Shown here: positions 1 to 9,618 of the stretch, in pieces
Position numbering within the stretch: position 1 is the stretch's first letter
Layout: each line of letters starts with the position of its first letter
Assembly (NCBI GenBank): GCA_026770025.1
Contig: JAMXDE010000014.1
Span: 1,550,001-1,614,000, forward strand
Length of the DNA stretch: 64,000 nt
Direction: 5' to 3'
From: Craspedostauros australis
Lineage: Eukaryota > Bacillariophyta > Bacillariophyceae > Mastogloiales > Achnanthaceae
Translations under genes and position numbers: made by a program
Notes under the pieces: generated by a model
Database searches by the model: none
What the model saw: only the letters and a program-made list of their open reading frames with translations
What the model was told of the DNA's origin: nothing

Positions 1-1
1 G

Positions 2-3000
2 AAGTCGCAGGTGCTCTACGACTACGCGGTGGATGCGGACAGCGTCAAGTTCCACCTCCCGTCGCAGTACGCCGAGCTCATGGAGGAGGTGCGCGAGAAG
101 GAGAAGGCGGCCGCCAAAGAGCAGAGCGGCGACAACGGAGGCGGCGTCTGGCAATCCCTGCAGAATCGCATCATGGGCGGATCCAAGGATGACGACGAGG
201 ACGGTGCCAAAGACCCCTACGTGCAAGGACCGCCGCCGACTCTGACTGCCGTCCTGCGCAATGCGGCGCTGGAGACGTCGACCGGATCCAAGCATGAGCA
301 TCTCGAGTGGTCGGTGCATGCCATGTCGGATGGATTGGTGCGCATGCGCATCACGGAGCCCTACCGATCGGGCGCCAATCCCTACCGCAAAGCCCGCGTC
401 ACGTACGATGAGCTGGTGCTGTCCACGGACACCATGACGTCTGCCGAGCATGCCAAATGGATGCCACCGGGCGACGATCAGATCAAGCACCTCGTCGGTG
501 CTGACAAGGTGGACAACTACATGGCATTGCAGTACGGTGACGAGGAGAATGCTCCAGGGATGCTGCTTCTTGTGCGGCTCAAGCCCTTCGCTGCCTCCCT
601 GTACAGAGAGGCGGACATGGCGGCAGGACCCATCGTGTCGGTAGGGGAAAAGGAGATGTTCCATTTCGAGATCCGTCGGTTGAAGGACAGTGATGCCGAG
701 ACGAATGACGCCCAGGACAATGAAGCCAACGAAGGTGAGGGCCAGGGCGACAACAAAGATCCCGACACTCCGGAAAAGGAGATCGTGGGGTACTGGGAGG
801 ATGGTCTTGCCATCTACGCGGATGGTACCAGGGAAGAGCGCAAGGTGGACAAGGAGGAGGATGATCATCGCAAGCTGACGCAGGACTCCAACCAGCGCGA
901 CACGGCGGGCATGTGGGAGGAGTCATTCCAGAGCCACCCCGATTCCAAGCCAAATGGCCCCATGAGCGTGGGCATGGACATCGCATTCCCTGGTTCCAAA
1001 CACCTCTTCGGTCTCCCGGAGCATGCCTCCTCCACCAAGCTCAAGACCACGACCGAGGGAGGCGGGGAGTACGGCGATCCATACCGCCTGTACAACCTGG
1101 ATGTGTTCGAGTACGACCTCGATGTCCCGATGGCGCTTTACGGTGCCGTTCCGCTCATCGTCAGCCAAAGCATGGCGACCGGCACTGCCGGTGCATTCTG
1201 GTTCAATCCGTCCGAAACCTTCGTGGACATCATGGACGACCAAGATATCGACGGGCAGACTTCGCACTGGATCAGCGAGAGCGGAGTCGTGGACTTGTTC
1301 CTCATCCCTGGACCGTCACCGGCCGATGTTTATCGCCAGTACGCGAAGCTCACTGGAACCATGCCGCTGCCACCGATGTTCAGCCTGGGTTATCACCAGT
1401 GCAGATGGAACTACAAGGACGAACCAGATGTGTATCACGTGCATGGGCAGTTCGAGAAGCTGGATTACCCGTACGACGTCTTGTGGCTGGATATCGAGCA
1501 CACGGACGGCAAACGGTACTTCACATGGGACAAGAACGTCTTCCCCCACCCGAAGGAGATGCAGGAGAAGCTCTGGTCTCAGGGCCGTCGCATGGTCACC
1601 ATCATCGACCCGCACGTCAAGCGCGACAACCACTACTACATTCACAAGGAAGCGACCGCGAAGGGCCTGTACATCAAGGAAGCAGATGGCACGACCGACT
1701 TTGATGGCTGGTGCTGGCCTGGTTCGTCGTCGTACTTGGACTTCACGGCCTCGCACGTTCGTTCCTGGTGGGCCGATCAGTTTGCGTATGACCGGTACGA
1801 GGCATCCACGCCGTCTCTGTTCACATGGAACGACATGAACGAGTTCAGCGTCTTCAACGGACCAGAAGTGACGGCGAAGAAAGACCTCCGCAACTTGCGC
1901 GGCGACGAACACCGCGAGTGGCACAACCTGTACGGCATGCTCTTCCACAGATCAACAGGAGAAGGGCAGATTCGGCGCAGCGATGACACAGCGCGTCCAT
2001 TCGTGTTGAGCCGATCCTTCTTCGCCGGCAGCCAAAAGTACGGTGCCATTTGGACCGGCGACAATGCGGCGGAGTGGTCGCATCTTGAAATCGCATCGCC
2101 AATGCTTCTCAGCCTTAACGTCGGATCGTTGTCCTTCGTCGGGGCCGATGTCGGAGGCTTCTTCGGTAACACCGATGCAGAGCTCATGACGCGATGGATG
2201 CAGGCTGGTGCCTACACACCCTTCTTCCGCGGCCACGCTCACCACGATGCCAAGCGTCGGGAACCGTGGATGTTCGGACAAGAGACCATGGTCCGACTTC
2301 GCAAGGCCGCCATGGCGCGCTACGCCTTGCTCCCGTTCTGGTACACCATCTTCTACGAGGCGGGCGTCACAGGCATGCCGGTGATGAGAACCATGTGGAT
2401 GCAATATCCCAAGACGGAGGTGCTGTTCGGCACTGACGATCAATATCTCGTCGGATCAGATTTGCTGGTGAAGCCTGTCACTGCACCCAGCGTGGTAGAA
2501 ACCACCGTCAAGTTCCCCAACGATGACAGATGGTACGACGCGGAAAGCTTTGCGCTGATTGCCTCCGGCAAGGGAAAGAAGCATGGCGTCACGGAGATCA
2601 CTGTCCCAAGCGACATCAACACCATTCCGGTCTTCCAGCGCGGAGGTTCCATCATCGCTCGCAAGCTGTGGCTCCGCAGAAGTTCTGAGATGATGAAGAC
2701 CGATCCGTACACGCTGTACGTCGCGTTGGATGCCAGCATGTCCGCATCTGGGTACCTGTACATGGACGACGAGGTGAGCTTCGAGCACGAGAACGATTAC
2801 AAGTTTGCCAAGGCGCACTTCTCTTTCAACGGTTCCTCCCTGACCAACAGCGTCGAAGTCGGTTCAGGCTGGACGCACATGCTTGGCTTGATGGAGGCAG
2901 ATCGCGACGTGGAACGCATCATCGTGATGGGGCTTAACAAAGAACCCAAATCGCTGATGGAAAAGTCAAGCGGAAAGGCCGTCGACTTCGTGTATCGTGT

Positions 3001-3082
3001 CGTCAACGGCACCAGGATCCTCGTTGTGCGCAAGCCACAGGTGTCTGCCATCACTGACTGGGAGCTGGTCTTTGAATACTAA
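2..3082 (+). CDS. Glucosidase II alpha subunit (GH31), 5' end outside window
   Basis: Glycoside hydrolase family 31 alpha-glucosidase, best matched to the ER glucosidase II catalytic subunit, which trims the inner glucose residues from N-glycans during calnexin-cycle folding. The frame is open to the window edge, so the true start and any signal peptide are missing; at least 1026 codons are present. Seen directly: the GH31 substrate-pocket strand HQCRWNYKDE, the WLDIEHTDGKRYFTWD block, the nucleophile motif TWNDMNEFSVFNGPE (Asp codon at 1832), the acid/base motif WTGDN (Asp codon at 2060) and the FRGHAHHDAKRREPW block near 2225. All are in family order, followed by the C-terminal beta domains and a TAA stop. 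One oddity is Phe where the family normally has Pro after DMNE. The N-terminal part has an acidic insert (about 690-780). A plain lysosomal-type alpha-glucosidase is less likely because of the HAHHDAKRREPW pattern. No intron is visible in the part seen. Confidence 0.92.
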   Translation, partial: KSQVLYDYAVDADSVKFHLPSQYAELMEEVREKEKAAAKEQSGDNGGGVWQSLQNRIMGGSKDDDEDGAKDPYVQGPPPTLTAVLRNAALETSTGSKHEHLEWSVHAMSDGLVRMRITEPYRSGANPYRKARVTYDELVLSTDTMTSAEHAKWMPPGDDQIKHLVGADKVDNYMALQYGDEENAPGMLLLVRLKPFAASLYREADMAAGPIVSVGEKEMFHFEIRRLKDSDAETNDAQDNEANEGEGQGDNKDPDTPEKEIVGYWEDGLAIYADGTREERKVDKEEDDHRKLTQDSNQRDTAGMWEESFQSHPDSKPNGPMSVGMDIAFPGSKHLFGLPEHASSTKLKTTTEGGGEYGDPYRLYNLDVFEYDLDVPMALYGAVPLIVSQSMATGTAGAFWFNPSETFVDIMDDQDIDGQTSHWISESGVVDLFLIPGPSPADVYRQYAKLTGTMPLPPMFSLGYHQCRWNYKDEPDVYHVHGQFEKLDYPYDVLWLDIEHTDGKRYFTWDKNVFPHPKEMQEKLWSQGRRMVTIIDPHVKRDNHYYIHKEATAKGLYIKEADGTTDFDGWCWPGSSSYLDFTASHVRSWWADQFAYDRYEASTPSLFTWNDMNEFSVFNGPEVTAKKDLRNLRGDEHREWHNLYGMLFHRSTGEGQIRRSDDTARPFVLSRSFFAGSQKYGAIWTGDNAAEWSHLEIASPMLLSLNVGSLSFVGADVGGFFGNTDAELMTRWMQAGAYTPFFRGHAHHDAKRREPWMFGQETMVRLRKAAMARYALLPFWYTIFYEAGVTGMPVMRTMWMQYPKTEVLFGTDDQYLVGSDLLVKPVTAPSVVETTVKFPNDDRWYDAESFALIASGKGKKHGVTEITVPSDINTIPVFQRGGSIIARKLWLRRSSEMMKTDPYTLYVALDASMSASGYLYMDDEVSFEHENDYKFAKAHFSFNGSSLTNSVEVGSGWTHMLGLMEADRDVERIIVMGLNKEPKSLMEKSSGKAVDFVYRVVNGTRILVVRKPQVSAITDWELVFEY

Positions 3083-3316
3083 TGAGAGAAGTAGGAAGAT
3101 TTACATGAAGTACAGCAATCGTCAGCACCAACGGATTGGCACTTCTACAAGCGCGATTTCACATAAATACATTGTTTCTATTCTACGTACTGATCTGATG
3201 TGAGGGTGTTCTTGCATGCTTGAAGCAAAGTGTGGCTGTGGACGGTGTGTGCTCCTTGCGTGGTATGGTACACTTGTGTGTATTTGCTCGCACACCTACA
3301 GATGGTTTCACCCCAA

Positions 3317-5272
3317 TCAATTCACTTGCAATAGATCACCTGTCGCAACACCGTGATCGTCACTGGTGTTGTGTTGGGCGATATCAATCAATTGACCTTC
3401 AGTCACTGCATTGTCTAGTCCATCGGCTTTCTCTTCGTCGTCGTCACCGCTGCCAATCTGATTGCCACCAACGGCACCGTAATCCCCGCCGAAGCTCGCC
3501 TGATCCGAATCGCTGTCCTCGTCATCGAACAGAGTGTAGGCGCCCTCGCTCTTGATGTTGTCATCGACTGAATCATCGTCGGCGTCGCTCACGAGCTGGC
3601 TGGATTCCAACTGTGCCAACCGGGTGCGCAGAGCGTTGATCTCCAAATCTCGATTCTGCAATTCGCATTGCAGGTACGTGATGTAGCCTTCGTCGTCCGC
3701 GATTTCCTTGCGCTTCCCCATGTACGCTTCGAGCGTTCGGTCCGGATCGATACGCACGCTGTGGCCTTGTACGGCGGTGTCGCGACTGGAGAATCGCATC
3801 GTCGTTGCCTCCTTGCGGCGTCCATCCGTCTCGGTCGAGGTGGGAAGAACGGAATCAACCAGATCGATGACCTTGGTTTCCAAGTTCTGCGTCCAGCTGC
3901 GGCTCATGTCATCGTCGTAGGCTCCGATCTGCATCTTGTTCATCCGTTTGTCCTTGTAGAGCTTGAGGCGCTCGCGAAGCGTACGCGGGCTGCACATCTC
4001 ATCGGGGACGGAGTTTCCAAAACCCTCCATGCGGCTGTGCGATGTGTGCATGGAACGAGATCCCATGGGCGAGGCCGTGCCTTCCATGGCTTGGAGCTGC
4101 GTCTCCGAGATGGATGTCGACGATGACACAGAGCCTTCGTCGCTGTGGTGGCTGCTGTCGAATAGCTTCGTGTTCTCCTCCATGGCTTCGTCTGAGAAAT
4201 GGAGGACGGTTTCGGAGGATTCGAGCAGCGAGGACTGCTCAGTGTCGCCCCTGTTCCTGGATCTTGACGAGAATCCAAAGAATCGCATCTTGGAAGCGCT
4301 CTTGCTGTGAGAGCTGTTGTTCTGACGCGATGACCTGCTGCGGCCCCACAGCGACCGTCTCGACGATGATGACGATGGCAGCGGTTGTTCTCCGACACTG
4401 CCCCTGGCTTCGTAGGTGTAGCTATCATCGTCATCGTCATCGTCGTCATCCTTAAAATGGCGATCGTGGCTGTCACCATCCTCTTCGGCATTGTCAGCAT
4501 GATGGTCATCATCACCATCGCTTTCATCAAAAGATGTGAAGGAGCGCGTGCCTGCCGAGGACATGCGGAATTTGCTGCCTGACGAGTTGGCAGATTCGGC
4601 GAGTTCATCGTCTTCAGCTTCTGTGCAGGTGGCCAAGAGGGACTTGTCTTCTTCTGCACTCGAACCTGTGCTGGCTGATCGTCTCCATGACAACAGATTA
4701 CGCCACGATCTCTTCGACCTTCGACGCACGATGACTTCTTCCTCCTTGGGCTTTCCGCTGTCAAGGAGGGATGTGCATTGGGAAGCATCATCGTCATCAT
4801 CGTCGTCGGCATAGTCGCTGTTGAACGGTGAAAATTCGTCCACATTCTCGAAGAAGTCATCCTCTTCATCTTCGTCATGGTCCTCTTCATGACGTTTTGG
4901 TTCATTGATGTTGTCATGAACATCGTTGTAAAGCGGTTCGTTGTGGTTGGCGTCGAAGAAGGCCTCTTCCTCTTGCGCCTCCTGTTCATCTTCTTCATCG
5001 TCATCGTCGTCAGAGTCTTCGTCAGAGTCCTCCTCTTCGGTATCTTCTTCCTCATCATTGTCGCTGCCGTCATGGCTGCTTCCACCACTACTACTGCTGT
5101 CTTCATCATCGTCTGAATCAGAACCAGAACGGGAATCTTCATCTTCCTCACTTTCTTCGCCTTCGCTGCGCATTGCTTCGTCTTCGGCAAGATCAAGCTG
5201 GTCTTTCGGTTGCATTCCCAGAAGATCAATCTCCTTTTGCTCGCCTGCCATCGGCATCACTGCTGTCGCCAT
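3317..5272 (-). CDS. Acidic, serine-rich protein with C-terminal coiled coil, function unknown
   Basis: I do not recognise this 651-aa protein. The start is the ATG at 5272; the frame continues 18 codons upstream only through a GTG, so the ATG is preferred. The first third is made of long runs of Asp, Glu and Ser encoded by GAT/GAC/GAA-type trinucleotide tracts (about 4430-5160 in plus coordinates). The middle is basic and Ser-rich with RRRSKRSWR-like patches. The C-terminal part holds a predicted coiled coil, from about 3595 to 3680, with the heptad-like core LEINALRTRLAQLE. No enzyme motif, signal peptide or membrane segment is visible. The composition suggests a nuclear or scaffold-type disordered protein, but that is inference only. 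It converges with the glucosidase gene (234 bp apart) and diverges from the pseudouridine synthase. Confidence 0.7.
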   Translation of the reverse strand: MATAVMPMAGEQKEIDLLGMQPKDQLDLAEDEAMRSEGEESEEDEDSRSGSDSDDDEDSSSSGGSSHDGSDNDEEEDTEEEDSDEDSDDDDDEEDEQEAQEEEAFFDANHNEPLYNDVHDNINEPKRHEEDHDEDEEDDFFENVDEFSPFNSDYADDDDDDDASQCTSLLDSGKPKEEEVIVRRRSKRSWRNLLSWRRSASTGSSAEEDKSLLATCTEAEDDELAESANSSGSKFRMSSAGTRSFTSFDESDGDDDHHADNAEEDGDSHDRHFKDDDDDDDDDSYTYEARGSVGEQPLPSSSSSRRSLWGRSRSSRQNNSSHSKSASKMRFFGFSSRSRNRGDTEQSSLLESSETVLHFSDEAMEENTKLFDSSHHSDEGSVSSSTSISETQLQAMEGTASPMGSRSMHTSHSRMEGFGNSVPDEMCSPRTLRERLKLYKDKRMNKMQIGAYDDDMSRSWTQNLETKVIDLVDSVLPTSTETDGRRKEATTMRFSSRDTAVQGHSVRIDPDRTLEAYMGKRKEIADDEGYITYLQCELQNRDLEINALRTRLAQLESSQLVSDADDDSVDDNIKSEGAYTLFDDEDSDSDQASFGGDYGAVGGNQIGSGDDDEEKADGLDNAVTEGQLIDIAQHNTSDDHGVATGDLLQVN

Positions 5273-6069
5273 GGTGGATCCTCGCGAGCTTCTTGCGCGC
5301 TGTCGTTCCTGGAGGATGTGCCTCACTCTGTTGTGCTCTATTCTACAACGCCTTCTTTGTTATTCGTATTGGGGTGATAAGGATGCTTCACGAACCTTCG
5401 TTTCTTCGTTCTGCCTCTTGAGTGGCTGGACTTGCTGCTGCAACACGACGACCTCGACCGATCAAGGCATTCGTATTCTATTATATGATCTATGGTACGA
5501 ATAGTCGTAAGCAACGCGCTGCACACTCTGGGCGAGGAACAGGAACAGGGGATGGCAACAGGTCACCCAAAGGTCTCTTTGTGCCCCTCCCATGCAACTC
5601 TCTCGTTGTGCACAAAAGAACACAAACCAGGCAGCACCACAAAGTGGAGGCGTTGTCGAAGCTTCGTGTTGTGCTTTTCTCTTTCGCGACGAGAAAACCG
5701 TGTGTCGTTGTTCATGTTTCCTCTCCCACCGCGAAACCGCGCGATTTTCCGTCTTGGTGAGAGATGTTTTGTGTCGTTCGCGAATTTTTGTCGGTGACCA
5801 TGACCGTTACAATCCAATCGCATGAGTCAACACGTGATTCAACCTGTTTAGTCTTGTTTGACTCAGATGATCTGTCGCGAGTCTTCATTTTTCTTGTTTG
5901 TGCGCCAAAAAGGAAACATCGCATCAACCACACGCATCAAATTCTCTCCCACCGCCACCATCCATCATCGTCCACCATCGTCCACCACGCACGGATCAGC
6001 ATCGTCTGCTGGTGGAAGACTGAGGGAGGGCATAAAAACGCAATCCGAAAGCGGGCCGCAGTGGGTGAC
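5273..6069. promoter_or_regulatory. Shared divergent intergenic region (putative bidirectional promoter)
   Basis: About 800 bp separate the divergent starts at 5272 (-) and 6070 (+). No frame here resembles a protein. The frame of the downstream gene is open back to 5764, but that stretch is low-complexity and reads as 5' UTR. A CACGTG hexamer lies near 5830. No TATA-like box is evident. The promoter role is inferred from gene orientation alone. Confidence 0.4.
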
Positions 6070-7986
6070 ATGCAACGTTCAAGTAACTGTGCTCGTAATC
6101 GGACCACCGAATCACACCGACGAACGAAGAAGAACTGTCAGACGAGACACGAGGGATTGGTGCTGCTGGTTGGCACAGCGATTCTGACATTCTTCCTTGC
6201 CGCAGCCTTTGCAACCACGAGATCAGCAACAGTTTCTGCATTCGGATTCGAGCAGTCGCATTGCGCAAGACTGTTTGCATCAAGGCAACTGCCTCTCGCC
6301 CGACCGAAGGCTCATTCCTCCTATCTGCACCATTTGCCATCGGCTTCATTTCACATTGAGGAGGCGTTTCATCACCGCAGCAGCCCGCGACAGTCGGCAG
6401 CCATACGATCGGCATTGCAGAATCACAGGCCCACCATCGCATCCAGCAAGGCACCACAATTGCCAACAGCAACAACAACGGCGTTGGCGATGAGTGCCGT
6501 CAGTACAGATGCAACAGATGCAGAGACCGGCGATGCTGCCAATGTGAAGCCTCAGGTTTCCGCAGCCACGGGATCGAATCCTCCAGCAGCGACCAATGCC
6601 GATGATGCCAACATCGACTCTGATATGGGAAGTGTGTGCGAGGTGGTGGAAGATGATGACATTGAAACATCGTCGCTGAATGAGGCGGACATGTCGACGC
6701 TACCGCAAGGCGCCAAGAAAGGATTCTATGTCGTGAAGCAATACAAACTATCCCCCAAGCCATTCGACATGGATCAGATCCAGAAACTGCTCGGCGACAC
6801 CAACGCGGAACGACTCAAGCTGACGCCCACCAATATCACCTTGCCGCTCGCGCTCATGCTGGTGGATTCGGCGGAGTACCACTCCGTATCGCGCGCGCGC
6901 AAGGCCTGTCGCAAGGCCAACGTCCTCATCCATCGTGGACCGCTCTTGGTGGATGAAGCGACGGGCGAGAACACCGTCTTCGACACGGAACGGTGTATTC
7001 TGGGACGTGTCGGGGACCGCGTCCATCCCGGCGACGTGCTCGGCAAGCAAGTGCGGATGGGGTGCGGGAAGTTCCCGTTCATGGGACAAGAGGCGCCGTT
7101 CGATCTGCCGGTGGTGTACGAAGATGATTACTTCGCCATCGTCAATAAGCCAGCGGGCGTCGTTTCCATCGCCAACAAGAAGGAGGGGCATGGCAAGATG
7201 ACGGTAAGGGCGGCATTGCCGTTCGCTTTGACGCCGTCCCGCGTCGGGACCTTCGCGACCCTGCGCCGTCCTCAACCCGTGCATCGGCTGGATAAGCCCA
7301 CCAGCGGGTTGCTCGTGATTGCCAAGACGAAACCAGCCATGGTCAGCCTGTGTCAGCAATTCCAACATCGTGTTGTCAAGAAGGAGTACACGGCAATTGT
7401 CAACGGCATACCGAAGGAGCTGGAGGAAACGTCCATCTCCTCGCAGCAAGCCATCGAGATGGGCGTGCACGTGGAGACGGAAGCACAACACGCCGACGTG
7501 CGATGGCAGGTGGCCGACACGGATCAGGATGGAAAGCACGCCGTCACGATCTGGAGGCCCACTCGCAGCGTCGCATGCGATCGGGCGCATAACAAGACGC
7601 TGACGTTGGTCGAGCTCAAACCCAAGACGGGACGATACCACCAGCTGCGCCGCCACATGGCGTGGGATTGCGATGCGCCGATTGTCGGAGATTACATTTA
7701 TGACATCGGGATGCGAGCTCAACTCATGCGAGATGAAGGTCTGTGTCTGTGTTCGACCAGGGTGACGTTGGAGCATCCTTACTTCAATTCGGAGAAGGGG
7801 CGACAAATCTACGAAGACATGGCACAAGAGGACCGGCATCCAGGAGGCGGCCTTTGGTTCTCGGAGCATGACGACAAGGTCATGGTGACCGCGTTCATCG
7901 ATTTACCTGACAAATTCAACGAGCTGATGTCGGAAACACGGAAGCGACCGCGATCGAGGAGCAATGGTAATAATTCATCCTGTTGA
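6070..7986 (+). CDS. RluA-family RNA pseudouridine synthase, likely plastid-targeted
   Basis: A 638-aa protein that should isomerise uridine to pseudouridine in rRNA or tRNA. The catalytic block VHRLDKPTSGLLVIAKT carries the invariant Asp (codon at 7291). The upstream VYEDDYFAIVNKPAGVVS and downstream KTGRYHQLRRHMA blocks are also classical RluA-family motifs. An S4-like basic region (about 6880-7060) precedes the catalytic domain. The chosen ATG at 6070 gives a basic N-terminus, then a hydrophobic stretch LVLLVGTAILTFFLAAAFA and a probable cleavage before Phe in VSA/FGF, followed by a Ser/His/Arg-rich, acid-poor segment. That order (signal peptide, then transit-like region with Phe at +1) is the established layout of plastid preproteins in diatoms and related algae with red-derived plastids. 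Earlier in-frame ATGs (for example 5764) would bury the hydrophobic stretch and are less likely. No intron is seen. The exact RNA target cannot be told. Confidence 0.85.
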   Translation: MQRSSNCARNRTTESHRRTKKNCQTRHEGLVLLVGTAILTFFLAAAFATTRSATVSAFGFEQSHCARLFASRQLPLARPKAHSSYLHHLPSASFHIEEAFHHRSSPRQSAAIRSALQNHRPTIASSKAPQLPTATTTALAMSAVSTDATDAETGDAANVKPQVSAATGSNPPAATNADDANIDSDMGSVCEVVEDDDIETSSLNEADMSTLPQGAKKGFYVVKQYKLSPKPFDMDQIQKLLGDTNAERLKLTPTNITLPLALMLVDSAEYHSVSRARKACRKANVLIHRGPLLVDEATGENTVFDTERCILGRVGDRVHPGDVLGKQVRMGCGKFPFMGQEAPFDLPVVYEDDYFAIVNKPAGVVSIANKKEGHGKMTVRAALPFALTPSRVGTFATLRRPQPVHRLDKPTSGLLVIAKTKPAMVSLCQQFQHRVVKKEYTAIVNGIPKELEETSISSQQAIEMGVHVETEAQHADVRWQVADTDQDGKHAVTIWRPTRSVACDRAHNKTLTLVELKPKTGRYHQLRRHMAWDCDAPIVGDYIYDIGMRAQLMRDEGLCLCSTRVTLEHPYFNSEKGRQIYEDMAQEDRHPGGGLWFSEHDDKVMVTAFIDLPDKFNELMSETRKRPRSRSNGNNSSC

Positions 7987-7999
7987 GTCCATAGTACTC

Positions 8000-8029
8000 T
8001 CTCTCTATCTCTCTAGAGAGACAGAGAGA
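8000..8029. repeat. CT/AG palindrome between convergent genes
   Basis: A nearly perfect inverted repeat with 15-base arms (8000-8014 and 8015-8029), one mismatch and no loop, built from CT repeats meeting AG repeats at TCTAGA. It lies in the 114-bp gap between the stop codons of two convergent genes. In RNA from either strand it could form a hairpin, so a role in 3'-end formation or in separating convergent transcripts is possible but unproven. Confidence 0.6.
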
Positions 8030-8100
8030 CTCCACGTTGCTCCAGAGCGCTCGAGTTGTACCAGTATCCTGCGAAGTGCATGGCAATGTCAATGTTAGTA

Positions 8101-9618
8101 CTAATACTTTGGAAAGCTCGGGTCGATGTCCTTCCTCCACCTTTCCAACCCACCCGTGATGTTTTGCACCACTCCAATCGATGTTGCCTCGGCTTGCTTG
8201 GCTTCTAGGAGCATCTTCGTGGCGGCCGCTGAAAATATGCCTCTCCGACACACGCAGTAGACCGGCAAATCTCCATTCAATGACAAGTTCGATAGTGACT
8301 CCAAGCCGGTCTGCAAATCAGAGAATGACATGTTCATTGCGCCCGGCAGGGAACAGATGTCAAACTGCTCCGGGGCTCTCACGTCCAACAGAACATGAGG
8401 CTTGCCCGATTGTCGCACCTGGAAGTAATCGGCGCATGAGATCTCCATCTCCGGTGCGAGTGGGATGGCAACGTAGTCGCACGAAATCCCGCGTGCAACC
8501 TGCGATACCTCGTGACTATCCTGCATGCTGCAGATGGTCGGTTCGATGCCGCACACTGCGCAGTTGGACTTCTTCGGTGGCTTCTTCAAGGAAAGGAACG
8601 AACATTGCGACGCATCGTACATCAGCAACCGATCGTGCATGGTCTTCCCCATCCCCGTGATGAGTTTGATTGTCTCGGTCGCTTGCAGTATGCCGATGGT
8701 GCCTGGAACCGGTCCCAGCACGCCATTGTCTGAGCAGGTCTTGGTTCCTTCGCTTTTGCTGGGTTTGGGGTAGAGACACCGGTAGCATGGACCTTCCTTG
8801 TGGTTGTAGATTGTGAGCTGACCTTCCATGCCGATGGCGCTGCCCGAAACTAACGGTACACCGGCCAACACACACGCATCGTTGACCAGGTAGCGTGTTT
8901 GCGGGTTGTCGCTGGCATCCACGACGCACGTATGATCCGACACAAGCTGCAGGGCATTGTGGTAGGTCAGTGGCGACTGCACAGGTTCACACCGAATGGA
9001 GGGATTGAGTTCCTTGACAGCCCGGCATGCAGACTCCGCCTTGTTCATCCCCACATTTCTCGTGCCATGGATGACCTGTCTGTGCAGATTGGACACGTCC
9101 ACATGATCAAAGTCTACGATCGATAAGCGACCAACCCCGCACGCTGCGAGGTAGAGGATGACGGTGGAGCCGATGCCACCAGCCCCAACGATGAGGACGG
9201 ATGATTTTGCCAGCTTGAGCTGTCCCTCCACCCCAAAGCCATGAGTCATCAGCAGCTGTCTCGAGTATCGCTCAATCTGGTTGGGATCGAGCTGCGAGAC
9301 GAAGTTGCCCGTTGATTTGTCGCCAGCACTTCCGATTGCTGACGCCGACACGTGTGCTGATGTTCGCGCCTGTTTTGCCTTTGATTCATCCAGTGGAGCG
9401 TCCTTCCCATCATGAAGCTTCCTCCTTCCATCTTCGTCTTCGTCTCCCATCGCTTCTGTGCCGTCGTCGGTCTCATCGGTCTCCCCAGCTGCCTTGTTCA
9501 CTTTCGAGGACGCCAACTCGGATTGCAGCGCCTCATTCTTCTTCCGGAGCTTCTGGAGCTCACGTTCCAGCTCTTCGATTCTTGCCAACTGGTCCTCGCA
9601 GTTCTTGTCAATCGTCAT
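8101..9618 (-). CDS. MOCS3/UBA4-like adenylyltransferase-sulfurtransferase
   Basis: A 505-aa E1-like enzyme fused to a rhodanese domain. In the known family it adenylates the C-terminus of the ubiquitin-like proteins Urm1 and MOCS2A and loads sulfur onto them, for tRNA wobble-uridine thiolation and molybdopterin synthesis in the cytosol. The ATG at 9618 is used; a TTG five codons upstream is not needed. In order: an N-terminal coiled coil (about residues 5-40, core RIEELERELQKLRKKNEALQ), an acidic linker, a ThiF/MoeB domain with nucleotide motif GAGGIG (residues 145-150) and DFDHVDVSNLHRQ, two CxxC zinc pairs (CYRCLYP and CAVCG), the CSDNGVLGPVPG segment, and a C-terminal rhodanese domain with loop CRRGIFS (Cys about 457). 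All key sites look intact. It converges with the pseudouridine synthase gene (114 bp) and is divergent from the Pumilio gene. Confidence 0.93.
   Translation of the reverse strand: MTIDKNCEDQLARIEELERELQKLRKKNEALQSELASSKVNKAAGETDETDDGTEAMGDEDEDGRRKLHDGKDAPLDESKAKQARTSAHVSASAIGSAGDKSTGNFVSQLDPNQIERYSRQLLMTHGFGVEGQLKLAKSSVLIVGAGGIGSTVILYLAACGVGRLSIVDFDHVDVSNLHRQVIHGTRNVGMNKAESACRAVKELNPSIRCEPVQSPLTYHNALQLVSDHTCVVDASDNPQTRYLVNDACVLAGVPLVSGSAIGMEGQLTIYNHKEGPCYRCLYPKPSKSEGTKTCSDNGVLGPVPGTIGILQATETIKLITGMGKTMHDRLLMYDASQCSFLSLKKPPKKSNCAVCGIEPTICSMQDSHEVSQVARGISCDYVAIPLAPEMEISCADYFQVRQSGKPHVLLDVRAPEQFDICSLPGAMNMSFSDLQTGLESLSNLSLNGDLPVYCVCRRGIFSAAATKMLLEAKQAEATSIGVVQNITGGLERWRKDIDPSFPKY

Noticed and set aside
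1023-1838. 271-codon alternative frame inside the glucosidase gene
   Set aside because: Arg/Ser/Thr-rich shadow of a strongly conserved GH31 frame.
4941-5504. Serine-rich plus-strand ORF of 187 codons
   Set aside because: It is the mirror of the GAA/GAT tracts of the minus-strand acidic protein; composition only, no start context or domain.
5764-6069. N-terminal extension of the pseudouridine synthase to the ATG at 5764
   Set aside because: It would place about 100 His/Ser-rich residues before the signal-like hydrophobic segment; the ATG at 6070 fits a presequence.
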